From the NCBI GenBank assembly GCA_963556145.1, contig OY744461.1, positions 3,348,001-3,412,000 on the forward strand: 64,000 bases of DNA, read 5' to 3'. A model generated the notes under the pieces. It ran no database searches. It had not been told where the DNA came from and saw only the letters and a list, made by a program, of their open reading frames with translations. Of this stretch, positions 54,248 to 64,000 are shown piece by piece. Every line of letters begins with the position of its first letter. The stretch's first letter is position 1. The position numbers were made by a program, and so were the translations under genes. The stretch is from Hygrocybe punicea. Taxonomy: Eukaryota; Basidiomycota; Agaricomycetes; Agaricales; Hygrophoraceae.

Positions 54248-57144
54248 TCAGTTTGCTATGCTAGAAAGCAAAGATCCCTCCACTGGTTGAATATCTAATG
54301 CTTCAAGTTCATCTAGCTCCTCGGTCTAGTGTTGCCATAGTTCGGTTCCGAACCTAGCTGAACCCGGTTCAAACCCCGAACCGAACCCTAAGTTCAGTCT
54401 AAGTTCAGCCAAGTGCTGAACCGGACCGCGGGTTCAGTTCCGGGTTTCGAGGCCTGCCGGATTTCCTGAACGGCTCCAAACCGCGTTCAAACCGCGAACG
54501 CAGATATTTTTAAGGTATTGATTTCATTTGTTTTTTGTATTTCTTTACTTACTATTTCGTGTTAAACGGCATCATGTGACCGGCCGTGACCTTTCACGCA
54601 ACACAGCAACTTCAACGCGGGTTGAACACAACACAAATTGTGTTGTGTTCAAAGGTAAGTTTCCATTTTTTTCTTAACTTTACTAATGTTATTTGCGGCA
54701 GGCAACTCGACTGCGACCACATCGCAACCACATTGGCACAAGATGAATGCCAACGCCAACGCAATGCCAACGGACGCGGGGCAGCCGCAACACCACCACC
54801 ACCACCACCACCAGCGGCGGCAATGGCAACGGCAGCAGTGACAGCGGCGGCAGCAGCAGCGCCGGACGGCTCCCCCACAGCCCAACTACCTCGCGAAGTG
54901 TAGCGCCGTATCGATTGATACGTGCCTGCCATTCGCGAGGAGAACGGAGCTCATGGGGTGAGCCCACCTCGGTCCGGGGTTCAGACCGCGTCTGAACCCA
55001 GACCGAACGCAGAGAAACGGTTCAATGCCGTCCGGGTCCAGGTTTGGCCATGCGCCAAACTGGACCTGAAGTTCAGTTCGCGGTTCCGCCAAAAAGGGTC
55101 GGAACCGGACCGAACTGAACTTCGGCAACACTACCTCGGTCAATCGTCCAATTTGTGCTGCCAACACCATTTTCCTATATGCGCGCCCATCCAAACCATG
55201 GGAGTATAAGTCATCTAAAGTCAACTTTGTGGCTGCTTTGAATGCTGAGACCACAAATGTGCGAGTTCGTGGGTCAAGGCCTTGGTCTAACCAGCCCTCA
55301 GTAACGCCTGTTGTTGGAGAAGTTATAGTCCAGGTCTTCCAAAAGAAGAATTCCATGAGGACATCGTCTTCGCAGCAGCCACAGTTGAGGAACCCTTTTG
55401 TAACCGTGGCTGACCCGGCATTGCCTTTGTTGATGGCCCTCTCATATGCAACCCCCGTCACCCTGTATTGTCCCATAACACCTCCACCATGTGTTCCGTC
55501 TATAGCACCCTGACGCTTTGACTTTGACTGGTGGTATTGGCACATGTAGTTCTGTGAACCTGAAGTCAGGCACTCAAGCGCCAGGGCTCGATTGGTAGTT
55601 GCTGCTCTCGGTAGGAATGGCTGGACATTGCGGATTAAGCTGCGGATAGAAATTGGGATAGAAGCTTTGATGATCTTAGGATCCTTCTGCCTTTGGAGGA
55701 ATTCAGTGACAGCTTTCTGGCCCTCGGCTGTTTGCTACGTATCAGTGCATGAATGGTGCCATACTAACCGTTGCACTTACCAATCTTGTCCACCTTCTCA
55801 AGGTCCTTCATCTCCAGCCATCTCTGCCAAGCTAATCAAAGGGCTACCTTAGCAACTGCACCTGTAGTAACCGCAACAACTTACGTGTAGGTGACTTCGC
55901 CTTCTTCCGTTTCGTGCCACCCTCTTCGTCAGTTTCTACAGCTTCTGGCTCATATTCCTCATCATCCACTTCCTCACCGTCATCCTCAGCCACTCTCTTC
56001 CTCTTCTCAGCCGCCTTATCATTTGTAGCCGTTGATGGTTGCTTTTGTTTGGATTTTGCGTGCATCCCTTTCACTGGCTTCTGCTGTCTCCCTGCCACTC
56101 CTGCACTCTTTGCACCTATCTTTGGATTGACCAGCATATCCTGTGGTGCGTCCGGCTCTTTTTCCTTTGTAAGCCTAGCCTGCTCCTCGCGTATCTTATC
56201 AGCTGCAAGCTTTGCCTCCTCTTCGTGCCTCCTGTCAGCTGCGAGCTTGGCCTCCTCTTTGCACCTCCTGTCAGCTGCGAGCTTGGCCTGCTCCTCGCGT
56301 ATCTTATCAGCTGCAAGCTTTGCCTCCTCTTCACGCCTCCTGTCAGCTGCAAGCTTGGCCTCCTCTTCGCGCCTCCTGTCAGCTGCAAGCTTGGCCTCCT
56401 CTTCGCGCCTCCTGTCAGCTGCGAGCTTGGCCTCCTCTTCATGTTTCTTATCAGCTGTGAGCTTAGCCTGCTCTTCGTGCCTCCTTTTGGCCGCAAGGTT
56501 GGTCTCCTCTTCTTGTTTCTTATCAGCTGCGAGCTTAGCCTCCTCTTTGTATTTCTTATCAGCAGTGAGCTTTGCCTCCTCATAACGCCTTCTGTCAGCT
56601 GCGAGCTTGGCCTCCTCTTCACGTCTTTTTCCTTCGGCCTCCTCTTTGCGCCTCTGGTCTCCTGCCAGACTGGCATTGGCTAGAATCTTTTGCCGATTAA
56701 CAACCTCTTTGTCCACACCCTGCGACTCTCCATTGTCCTGTTTCTCGTCGTCATCAGTTCTCTCACCAGTTTCCATCCGTCCCAAATCCCCTTGAATTTT
56801 CTTTACCAAGAGCTCCTCCAATGCTCGAACATTGGATTCAGCCTGGATTAGAATGACCTTGGCTGCGACAACAGCTTCACCAGCAAGCTTGAAGGTGGCT
56901 AGTAATAATTCAACATTTTCCAAACTAGGATACTTAAAGATGAGCACTCACTTGGGGTTCCTCCTGCCTTTTTCTTCCTCAGCTTTTCGCCAACGATATT
57001 TTGTTTCTTTTCCAATCTCACAACGGTCTCACGACATTTGAGTGCTTCCCTTCGTGTCAGGTCAAGGTCTGCATACATAATCACTAATCAAGATCACAGA
57101 AACACAAAAATGAACTGACTTTGTTCAATATTTTCCTCAGGCAT
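54248..57144 (-). CDS. Coiled-coil passenger protein with 12-residue repeats, interrupted by a MITE
   Basis: Exons fit as 57144-57120, 57083-56952, 56898-55885, 55831-55781 and 55727-55134, then, after skipping the MITE at 54327-55133 and one copy of its duplication (54319-54326), 54318-54248 (TGA). This gives about 628 residues. The N-terminus REALKCRETVVRLEKKQ starts helical. Residues ~150-300 hold about 14 copies of a 12-residue unit EEAKLAADRRRE (variants ADKIREEQ, ADKKYK), a long charged helix. An acidic/Lys nuclear-looking stretch and a C-terminal part (EFLQRQKDPKIIKASIPISI, NCGCCEDDVLMEFFFWKTW) follow. As it stands the frame runs into the MITE and ends at 54886. Function unknown; it travels with the transposase. 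Confidence 0.68.
54327..55133. mobile_element. hAT-like MITE nested in the coiled-coil passenger gene
   Basis: The left end reads TAGTGTTGCCATAGTTCGG and the right end, on the other strand, TAGTGTTGCCGAAGTTCAG, so the terminal inverted repeats share TAGTGTTGCC and further GGTTCCGAAC-type sequence. Both ends are flanked by exactly the same 8-mer CCTCGGTC (54319-54326 and 55134-55141). The interior is repeats of GGTTCAG/CTGAACC plus a CAN trinucleotide tract (54789-54815) and no transposase frame. The 8-bp duplication and TAGTGTTG-like ends indicate mobilisation by a hAT transposase. Confidence 0.88.
56150..56620 (-). repeat. Coding 36-bp tandem repeats of the coiled-coil passenger gene
   Basis: Roughly 14 degenerate 36-bp units encoding EEAKLAADRRRE and variants. 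Identical or nearly identical neighbouring units around 56320-56420 suggest recent unit duplication. Frames on the plus strand across this tract (Ser/Leu/Cys-rich) are shadows. Confidence 0.85.
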
Positions 57145-57290
57145 TTCCTAATGTTTGATGGTTGTGGTACGGCTGGATCCAACCATGGACCATTCTGGCT
57201 CGGCTGCCGTTAATACGTCACAGTGGGTCATCTCCGCGATGGTTACACAATATTTAAAGGCCGATGCGCCATTTTCTAGTACACTCACCA

Positions 57291-58427
57291 ATGGCTAAGG
57301 CTTCACAAAAAAAGAAAGGCCGCATTTGTCGCCGTTGTGAAGGACAACCGTTGCTCACAAAATGCGCACATTCCAAGCAACACAGAAGACGAAACCTTTT
57401 GGCAGGTCGTAGCAGCGCTGGCGAAGTACCTGCCAGTATTGTCAATGATACAAACCCTTCTTCAGGACTGAGCCTATCATCAATCCTGGCCAGCACCACA
57501 TGTCCCTCCGGAGGAGAACCAGATTTGTTTAGTTCTGATACCCCACCCATTGTATGTTTTAAACATCACTTCCCATTGATGAAATGCACATTTTCTTTTT
57601 TTCCAGTTCACCGGGGTTATAGATCCAAGATTGCTAGATCAAAGACTTAGTTTCCTCCATGGTACAATGTTCACATCGCCGTCAATCCCTGGAGACACAA
57701 GCCTGCCTCAAACCCCTGTTACTTCCCTGACACATGCTCACACACCACCACCCCTGGCGGTATCTCCACAAACAACAACAGATACTGAAAACACTGACCG
57801 ACACTTGGCAGTTTCAGTTTCACGTATCAGGGCCAGCCGCCATGCACCAATATACGGTGAGGTAGAGGGTACCATGCGTGGCAATCAGGGCTGGGGTATG
57901 TGACCCATTTTCTGCCATCCCATCATTCTATCTTACAAAAGGACAGTCTTTTCTCGATCCAAGCCACTTCGAGTTGTGGAAGCAAGTACAACACAGGCAG
58001 CTTCGCGATTTCAACGTGAAATTAGCAACATTTTTGAACGTGTAGGTCTTGCGAAATCTAACCAGATCTTCACTTATACTTCACTCAGTGTGAATGGCTG
58101 TCCCATGAGACAGGCTGCTGGCTGTTCATAGGAGCTCAACATCCCCATGCAAACAAACCATTTGTCCACTACTCATCTGATCGCATTCGCCGTGAGGCCA
58201 CATCCCAAATTACAGATATTGCTTCCAGATTTGGCATTCTTTGCACGTCACTTGTTGCTTCCCGGCGGAGTGATGCTCTTGTGTTGGCTCAGAAACTAGC
58301 CACTGTGGAAAAGGAACAGGAGGAAGCTAAATTGGTATTACAGGAACAGGCAGGCGCCTTGGATGCAAAAGATGCTCTGATCGCTCATTATGAGTCATTG
58401 TTGGGACAAGGTCCAGCCCAGTCATAG
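57291..58427 (+). CDS. Cys-motif/coiled-coil passenger protein, unknown function
   Basis: Four exons fit: 57291-57551, 57607-57895, 57942-58039 and 58089-58427 (TAG), about 328 residues. The N-terminus is basic with a small Cys cluster (MAKASQKKKGRICRRCEGQP, then KCAHSKQH), possibly a zinc site or nucleic-acid contact. A Ser/Pro/Thr-rich middle follows, then a conserved-looking block CEWLSHETGCWLFIGAQHPH with HYSSDRIRREATSQITDIAS, and a C-terminal coiled coil (LATVEKEQEEAKLVLQEQAG to AHYESLLGQG). No known family recognised. It is divergent from the coiled-coil passenger across 146 bases and presumably shares its promoter. Confidence 0.66.
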
Positions 58428-59233
58428 CTACAGTTATGTTGCGTGATGTTAAAACATAGAATCTAATCCGTCTTGCCTATTGATTCAGCGAAACGGGTAT
58501 TATCTATATATTTGACTTCCAAAGGTACGGCGGTACACTTATTACAAAGGTAGGTTCCTCTATATTATAATTAAAACCACTCTTATATCAGTTACTTGAA
58601 AGACCATCGAGATTTCAGGAGACGCACACATGAAATCTATGTATCCTCTTTATTCCACAATAAATTCAGTAATTCGGGACACATTACCTTTTCATACCTT
58701 CATGTAAGAATTTTAAAAAAAAATTGGGGTATATTGTTGTGCATAGATACGACAAACAGCATAGACGTTCAACATAAATATTACAGATACACATTGCAAT
58801 ACCCCCCAAAAAAAAATCCACATTCGCCGCCAAATCTAAGTTAACGCGCAACAAAATTATTTACCGCAAAGTTAGTTATATAAACAGATCAATGTATAAT
58901 TAGGTCCACTGACATCATCCTAGACATAAGTCACTAAAACAGAAGAAACAACAATCAATATTGCGAAACATTGTAACAGCATAATGAATTACCTTTATAT
59001 GTATGTTTGCATATGATAGACCAGCTAGTAATCAAATTCAATAATAATGTTCTGACAAAGGTAAGGACTGGACTTACAATGTGCTCAATGATGGGATGAA
59101 TACAAGAAAAGTGCAACGATGTTGACCCTGCTTATATATGTTTGCCATTTGTGCACGGACCACATGCTTTAGGGCCGGGTGCATTATGATCGTCACTTCT
59201 AAAACGAGACTCATTACATAACATGCCAGTAAT
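58428..59233. other. AT-rich non-coding stretch inside the KDZ-type element
   Basis: About 0.8 kb of AT-rich sequence between the convergent ends of a passenger gene and the transposase. It is clearly richer in A/T than the rest of the element and has no supported gene. Confidence 0.45.
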
Positions 59234-62200
59234 TTATTTATCCAACCCACTCATTCTTCGTATCTTGAGCCGATTCCAGATGGAGAGGAAAACCTTTGTA
59301 TAACAAATAGCCTGATACTGAGACATATAGCTGACTGATTTGCGGATGCGAGTGATTCCACCGTTGCCACATTCTGCTGCACTTGAATTGATCGGTGCAA
59401 GTCGTGGATCGACATCAGAATATGTCGACAAGAATGCTGCCGGTGAACATTTGGTATGATCCTTTGCGTGAAAGTCATCTATGAGGAATTGTGTATCAGC
59501 AAAAAACTCAGGTTCACGAGTCATGCAGTAAGGTCCAAGGGCACATGCGAAGTCGTAAATCACTCTTTTTGGGGGAGTGGCCCATCGAGTCACTAGAGCT
59601 GAAAAGACATCGTTGCGGCCTTCCCCATAAGGAATGCAGTGAAAACCATAACAGATGCTATGCGTGCACCATGCACACATAATCCCTCCAGTTAACCGGC
59701 GCTGCCCATATTGTGAATAATACTTAGAGCATTTAGCGCCCCGTCGTCCACCTGGATCACTCTTACTGTCATATTTGAGCCCAGGGTACTTTGGCCTGTG
59801 GCGAATCTGGGGCATGCTATAGCAGCATCCTGTCTGAATGGCGTTAAACATTTTATCATACAAGAGATTGATTGCATACATACCTTTCACCATTCGTCAT
59901 TGGTTCCTGCGTCTGTGGCCATTAGTGGCGGGCATTCATGCACGATGAGCTTTTGCAGTACTGTGGTTGCTCGTTCTTGCACCCACTGGCACAACCCAAG
60001 TACGGCCGTTGTGTAGGGTCCACTCTGGCAGCTTCCCTCATATTTCAACACATCGTACAATGCGGGGATGTCGACTAACAGAGATGCGTTGTGGACTGTA
60101 GGCTCCACATTAAATTTCTTGAGGCGCTCCAAGGCAGGACGTGTCGTCATTTGCAGAACTGATTCCTCAGCGGCAATCTATGCAATGTATCAGATAAATT
60201 CATGAATCTTATAATGATCCTACCTGGACAAATAGCCAATGGTAAACTGAAGGTGCTTCCCGTTTATTGAGCAGAGCCTGCATGCCAAAATGACACCTGA
60301 ACATCACACCTAAATGAGGATTTATCTTGGCAAGTTCTTCGGCGACCTGCGGTATAACTCTCACTCGTGCCATTAATTCTTTTGCTGCCTTCTGTCCCAG
60401 AGTGGTCCGACCGCTTTGACTTTCAATTTGCTCTCCCTCTCCATCCTCCTCCTCCTCCTCTGTCCCTGCATCATTCCATCCACAACTGACATGATTGGTG
60501 TTCATTTCCCTGATCTCTCCAGCCCCAATCACCAAGCTTCGTCCTATGAGTACCTTCTTCAGCAGCTTTCTAAGCATTGAGTTTGGGATAAGCTGTTGTT
60601 GCACCGGGTAACGACTCGCACGGGGAATAGAAGCCTCATGGCACACTGTAGGAGGGCGGAGAGATGATTGTACATGCTTCTGATGGAAGGCCAGCGTTAC
60701 ACTGTCCCAGATCACATCATTCAGATTTGGACCACACTGTGGACACCGCATATCATTGTCGAATTGTTGAATCCTGACATAAGCAAACCAGACGGTCCGA
60801 AAAATGTGTTCCATCACGAAACTGCAGGTAGAACCACGGCTTGCATAACGCCTCGAAATCACTGATATCCATGCAGTAAATGGCGTCTCCGAAGAGGTAT
60901 AAGAACTTGTGTAGTCATCGAGAAGTTCATGTGTGAATAGTGTCCTGTTGTTGTAGTTGAAGATGCCATATTGACGAGAATCTGGTCCGATGAATCGACG
61001 ACACACACACTTGGTGCAAGCCTGAACTTGTATACGGCCATTGTACGTTTCTGTAAGCCCATATATCACACACGGTATCTCCTTGACAGCACCCATAGCA
61101 TCATACTTCGCACGACAGTGGCATGATGACATATTGTCGACGGTGATAAGTTGAGGAGCAGCAGTTAATGGGCGTGGCCGTGTATAAAGTGGGGCATCAG
61201 ATGGCAAGGATGCCCATATCGGTGCAAGAACAGGAAGGTAGGATACTGCCTGATCGTCCTGGGCAGCACGTCGTATTGGTTGTGTGGCTATCATTTTCAT
61301 ATTCAGTGTCCAGACAATATATGAATGAATAATACATACGAGGCTCTTCGTTGTGTAACCCATTAACTTTGCTGTAATCCGTCGCCAATGGATCTAATTT
61401 CAATAGTTTTTTCAAATGATTCTTTGCAGATGTGATGTGATGACAGCATCCAAAAGTGTGCTTTGAACACGTCCACAAGCCTTCCCCTGATTCCTTCCCC
61501 TTGTGACGCACAACGGCTCGACCTTTGACTCCTCGCTGTATGACCAAAGGGACTGAAAAGTCCTCCAAAAAATTATTGTTGTCAATGGCAAGTCTGGAGA
61601 ACAAGACCACGCTCGAATCCACTAGGTGTACATTGGTCATTATGTCAATCATCCCATAGTCAAAACTCACCTTTGTTGTAGACCTCATCTTCCGGAAATC
61701 TCTCATTACGAAACTCCATCAAAAATTGTTGATGGACACAGTTGGAATCCCGTTGGGGGCATAAGCATACCAGGGCATACACGTCGCCAATTTGTGTCTG
61801 CTGAAGGTGATACCAGGTGTTCTGGTTATGAAGTTATGTATTGCTCGAACTAAGTAGGCAATCACTTACAGTCACCATCACAGACCTGGAATTCCACCCT
61901 TGAACAACAAATAATTCTGTAGAAAGTTGGCAAAATCCTGCTGCATCGTCTAGCACAGCATCCACATATAGTTGATAATCCTTATCATTGCTCCGAGACG
62001 AGTAAGGTGTCTGGTTTTCATGAGGAGGAAATGGAGGAGGGGCAGGAGAATTGTTGGGCGTCAGATTTTGAGGAGACCCTGAGCACCCAGACCACGGTAT
62101 TTCACATGGAGGTCCTGGTACATCCACGCGGGATTTTTTCAGTCCACCAACCCGTGGGCCAAGCCCTGCTCTCTTCCTGGTGGTTGGTGTTGGTGTCGTT

Positions 62201-62325
62201 TGGAATGACGTCAGAGGCATGGGAAGTTGAAGCTTCACTGGCGTATGCGCAGTGGGTAAGTGTTCAGAAAAAATATTATCCAGTGATGGAGGCGGCTGAA
62301 GCAGGACGAGGCTACCCTCAGCCAT
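59234..62325 (-). CDS. KDZ-like transposase with CxC-type cysteine clusters, one in-frame stop
   Basis: Six exons fit: 62325-61870, 61821-61671, 61621-61340, 61287-60224, 60177-59884 and 59833-59234, 949 codons with a TGA at codon ~748 (59889-59887). Zinc-binding clusters: VCLCPQRDSNCVHQQF, WTCSKHTFGCCHHI, SSCHCRAKYDAMG, VQACTKCVCRRFIGPD and RCPQCGPN, the CxC4/5/6-type modules that accompany KDZ transposases. Central conserved blocks are YGIFNYNNRTLFTHELLDDY and FDNDMRCPQCGPNLNDVIWD. The C-terminal part has YDFACALGPY, FLIDDFHAKDHTKC and NSSAAECGNGG, candidates for an RNase-H-like D-D-E site. The stop lies after DEW and before the donor AAG/GTATGT, where relatives as I recall have a second Trp. 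Expected role: cutting and pasting the element. The copy may be inactive. Confidence 0.75.
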
Positions 62326-62454
62326 TGTTTGCGCAAGGTCACAGGGATGACGACAACTACGTGAAGGAGATCTGGAACTCCATGACAACCAAACAAAAAG
62401 CTTATGTCACACATGGAATGAGCACCAGTGACGGTGTGGGAGGACCAAATTATA

Positions 62455-62682
62455 ATTCAGACAATGGTGCTGGGACACCAACATCAATTAAAATTCTGCA
62501 GATGGTGCACATGCACCGACTCACCATTTCATGGTCATGGTGCGTCAGCACCACATTTGATAAAATAGTTCAGGATGGTGCAGGAGAACCGGATTGAGAC
62601 TTAGCTGGTGCTGGTGCTGGTGCACCATAATCAGCTAAAGTTCTTCGGACAGTGCGCATGCACCAACTCACCATTTCATGGT
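62455..62682 (-). repeat. Extra repeat units inside the right end only
   Basis: Two more copies of the GGTGC..GCACC repeat unit (CACCATTTCATGGTCATGGT occurs at two sites about 140 bases apart) extend the right repeat inward beyond the part matched by the left one. The left arm lacks them, so the arms differ in unit number. Confidence 0.75.
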
Positions 62683-63970
62683 CATGGTGCGTCAGCACCA
62701 CATTCGATAAAATAGTCTAGGATGGTGCAGGAGAACCAAGTCAAACTTGGCCGGTGCTGGTGCTGGTGCACCAACATTGATTAAAATTCTTCGTATGGTG
62801 TGTGTGTACCAACTCACTATTTCCATATACATGGTGCATCAGCACCAAGTTCGATCAAATAGCCTGGGACGGTGCAGGAGAACCAGTCGAGAATTGGCCG
62901 GCGCCAGTACTGGTGCACCGAGATCAATTAAAATTCTTCAGATGGTGCGCATGCACCAACTCACCATTTCCATATGGATGGTGTGCCAGCACTGAGTTTA
63001 ATAAAATAGCCCAGGATGGTGCACGAAAACCAGGTCCAGACTTCGCTGGTGGTGGTGCTGGTACACCAAGGTCAATTGAATTTCTTGAACGGTGCGCATG
63101 CACCGAGTTCAATAAATAGCTTACATGGTGCAGGAGAACCAGTTTGAGACTTCGCCAGTAGGTGGTGCTGGCACACCGATATCAATCAAATTTTCGGACG
63201 GTGCGCTGGCACCAACTCACCATTTTATGATCTTGGTGCATGAGCACCAAGTTCAATTAAATAGCCCGAAGCGGTGCAGGAGAACCGGGTCAAGACATGA
63301 CCGGTGCTGGTGCTGGTGCACCAAGATGAATCAAATTGCTTCGGATGGTGCATGTGCACCAACTCACCATATCTATAGCGATGGTGCCAGAGCACCAACT
63401 TCAATAAAACGGCTGGTGCTGGTGCTGGTACACCAACATCAGTTCGATGTTGTCGCATAGTGCCTGTGCACCAACTCACCGCGATCAGTGTAGACAGTGC
63501 GTCCAGTGCGGCAGAACCAGATTGCGACTTCACCGGTGGTCGTGCTGCACCAACGTCAATCAAAAGTCTCTTCCTGGTGCAAGTACACCAACAAACCAGT
63601 TTGTCGCGCATGGTGCGTCAGCACCATTAATGAGATTTATTCCGGGATAACCAGATCGCCACGGATCCTAGTGGTGCTGGCACACCGATGTCAGTACATT
63701 TTCTGCTGGTGGTGCAGGTGCACCATCTCACCAATCTTGCAACAATTGGTGTGCCAGTACCAATATCATACAACTTTTCAAAGACGGTGTGGGATAACCA
63801 ACAATCAAGGAAGGCATGGTTCAAGAAAACTAGAATCAGCAGTCGCTCGTGCTAGTGACCAGTAGCGACAGTTTCCGCCGGCGGATACTAGGTTTTTAGC
63901 AGTAAAGGCATAGACATATTTGGCTGTGTGGTGGTACGAGTTTATTCAGCCTGCCATACTCGCCCTGCCT
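62683..63970 (-). repeat. Right terminal inverted repeat of the KDZ-type element
   Basis: Reverse complement of 51983-53267, with no gap from 62683 to 63885. The few differences I could see are C-to-T/G-to-A transitions with the mutated base in this right copy. The palindrome TCCGCCGGCGGA is at 63874-63885, followed by TAC that the left copy lacks, then a weaker outer ~85 bases up to the candidate duplication at 63971. Confidence 0.87.
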
Positions 63971-64000
63971 CGTAGACTCGAAGCTGGTCCCTAAGCCCCA

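Larger units (their letters stand above)
51982..63970. mobile_element. Complete ~12 kb KDZ-type DNA transposon with passenger genes
   Basis: Two inverted copies of ~1.3 kb bound a block of four genes. Positions on the two sides pair at a constant sum of 115,950 from 52065/63885 inward, and 115,953 outside a 3-bp indel, so the copies are colinear. Outside them lies the 9-bp direct repeat CGTAGACTC at 51973-51981 and 63971-63979, a likely target-site duplication (8 or 9 bp; end uncertain by one base). Inside are a KDZ-like transposase (59234-62325, minus), a MYND-finger gene, a coiled-coil gene and a Cys-motif/coiled-coil gene. Family knowledge: Kyakuja-Dileera-Zisupton elements are large, abundant in mushroom genomes and sometimes carry TET/JBP genes; none is present here. 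Confidence 0.8.

Noticed and set aside
54586..54932. Frames with Pro/Ala or Trp runs inside the MITE
   Set aside because: Low-complexity translation of a CAN trinucleotide tract within a non-coding element.
55914..56683. Plus-strand frames rich in Ser/Leu/Cys opposite the coiled-coil gene
   Set aside because: Shadows of the 36-bp coding repeat on the minus strand; the minus strand has introns, domain order and the tail restored after MITE removal.
62007..62597. Plus-strand frame of 196 codons near the right repeat
   Set aside because: It lies antisense to the first transposase exon and runs into the terminal repeat; no recognisable domain.

Overview
The window is nuclear DNA of a filamentous basidiomycete, most probably an agaricomycete. 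The evidence is the very intron-dense genes with 45-70 nt introns, the gene content (lipid-droplet perilipin, M35 metalloprotease, PDR-type ABC transporter, F-box protein, NACHT remnant) and a KDZ-class DNA transposon of the kind expanded in mushroom-forming fungi. I built gene models by joining exons whose splice sites keep the reading frame and restore family motifs. Exon coordinates are given where I worked them out, but none has been checked against transcripts.

Region 1-18 kb: the 3' end of a MOT2/MFSD5-type transporter; a small SrpA-type catalase-related protein; a secreted M35 metalloprotease that splices into a ~540-residue Lys/Ala/Gly repeat tail; an Hsp70-like protein that keeps only the substrate-binding half recognisably; a decayed NACHT NTPase; a three-RRM SR protein of the Gbp2/Hrb1 type; a two-domain trehalose-6-phosphate phosphatase (TPS2 type); and a perilipin. 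Region 18-37 kb: a 0.58 kb hAT-like non-autonomous element, an auxin-efflux-carrier family protein, protein-L-isoaspartate O-methyltransferase, a secreted FAD oxidase of the BBE type, an F-box protein, a 5'-truncated CORVET/HOPS (VPS39/TRAP1-type) gene, an amidase, a tail-anchored TBC RabGAP sharing a 136-bp divergent promoter with a Rad6-type E2, and a small multi-membrane-span protein. Region 37-52 kb: a full-size PDR ABC transporter, a Polo-like kinase, a DUR3 urea transporter and a single-pass membrane protein.

Region 52-64 kb is essentially one mobile element of about 12.0 kb, flanked by a 9-bp direct repeat and bounded by ~1.3 kb terminal inverted repeats (TIRs). The TIRs consist of ~146-bp units rich in GGTGC..GCACC palindromes. 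The element carries a KDZ-like transposase with CxC-type cysteine clusters and one in-frame stop, plus three passenger genes: a MYND-finger protein, a coiled-coil protein with a 12-residue repeat, and a Cys-motif/coiled-coil protein. A hAT-like MITE with a perfect 8-bp target duplication sits inside the last exon of the coiled-coil passenger; removing it with one duplication copy restores the frame.

Recurring oddities are four GC-AG introns, several micro-exons (6, 10, 10, 15, 18 and 21 nt) and a Rad6-like gene whose first coding exon is only the ATG. I saw no convincing tRNA, rRNA or CRISPR feature.
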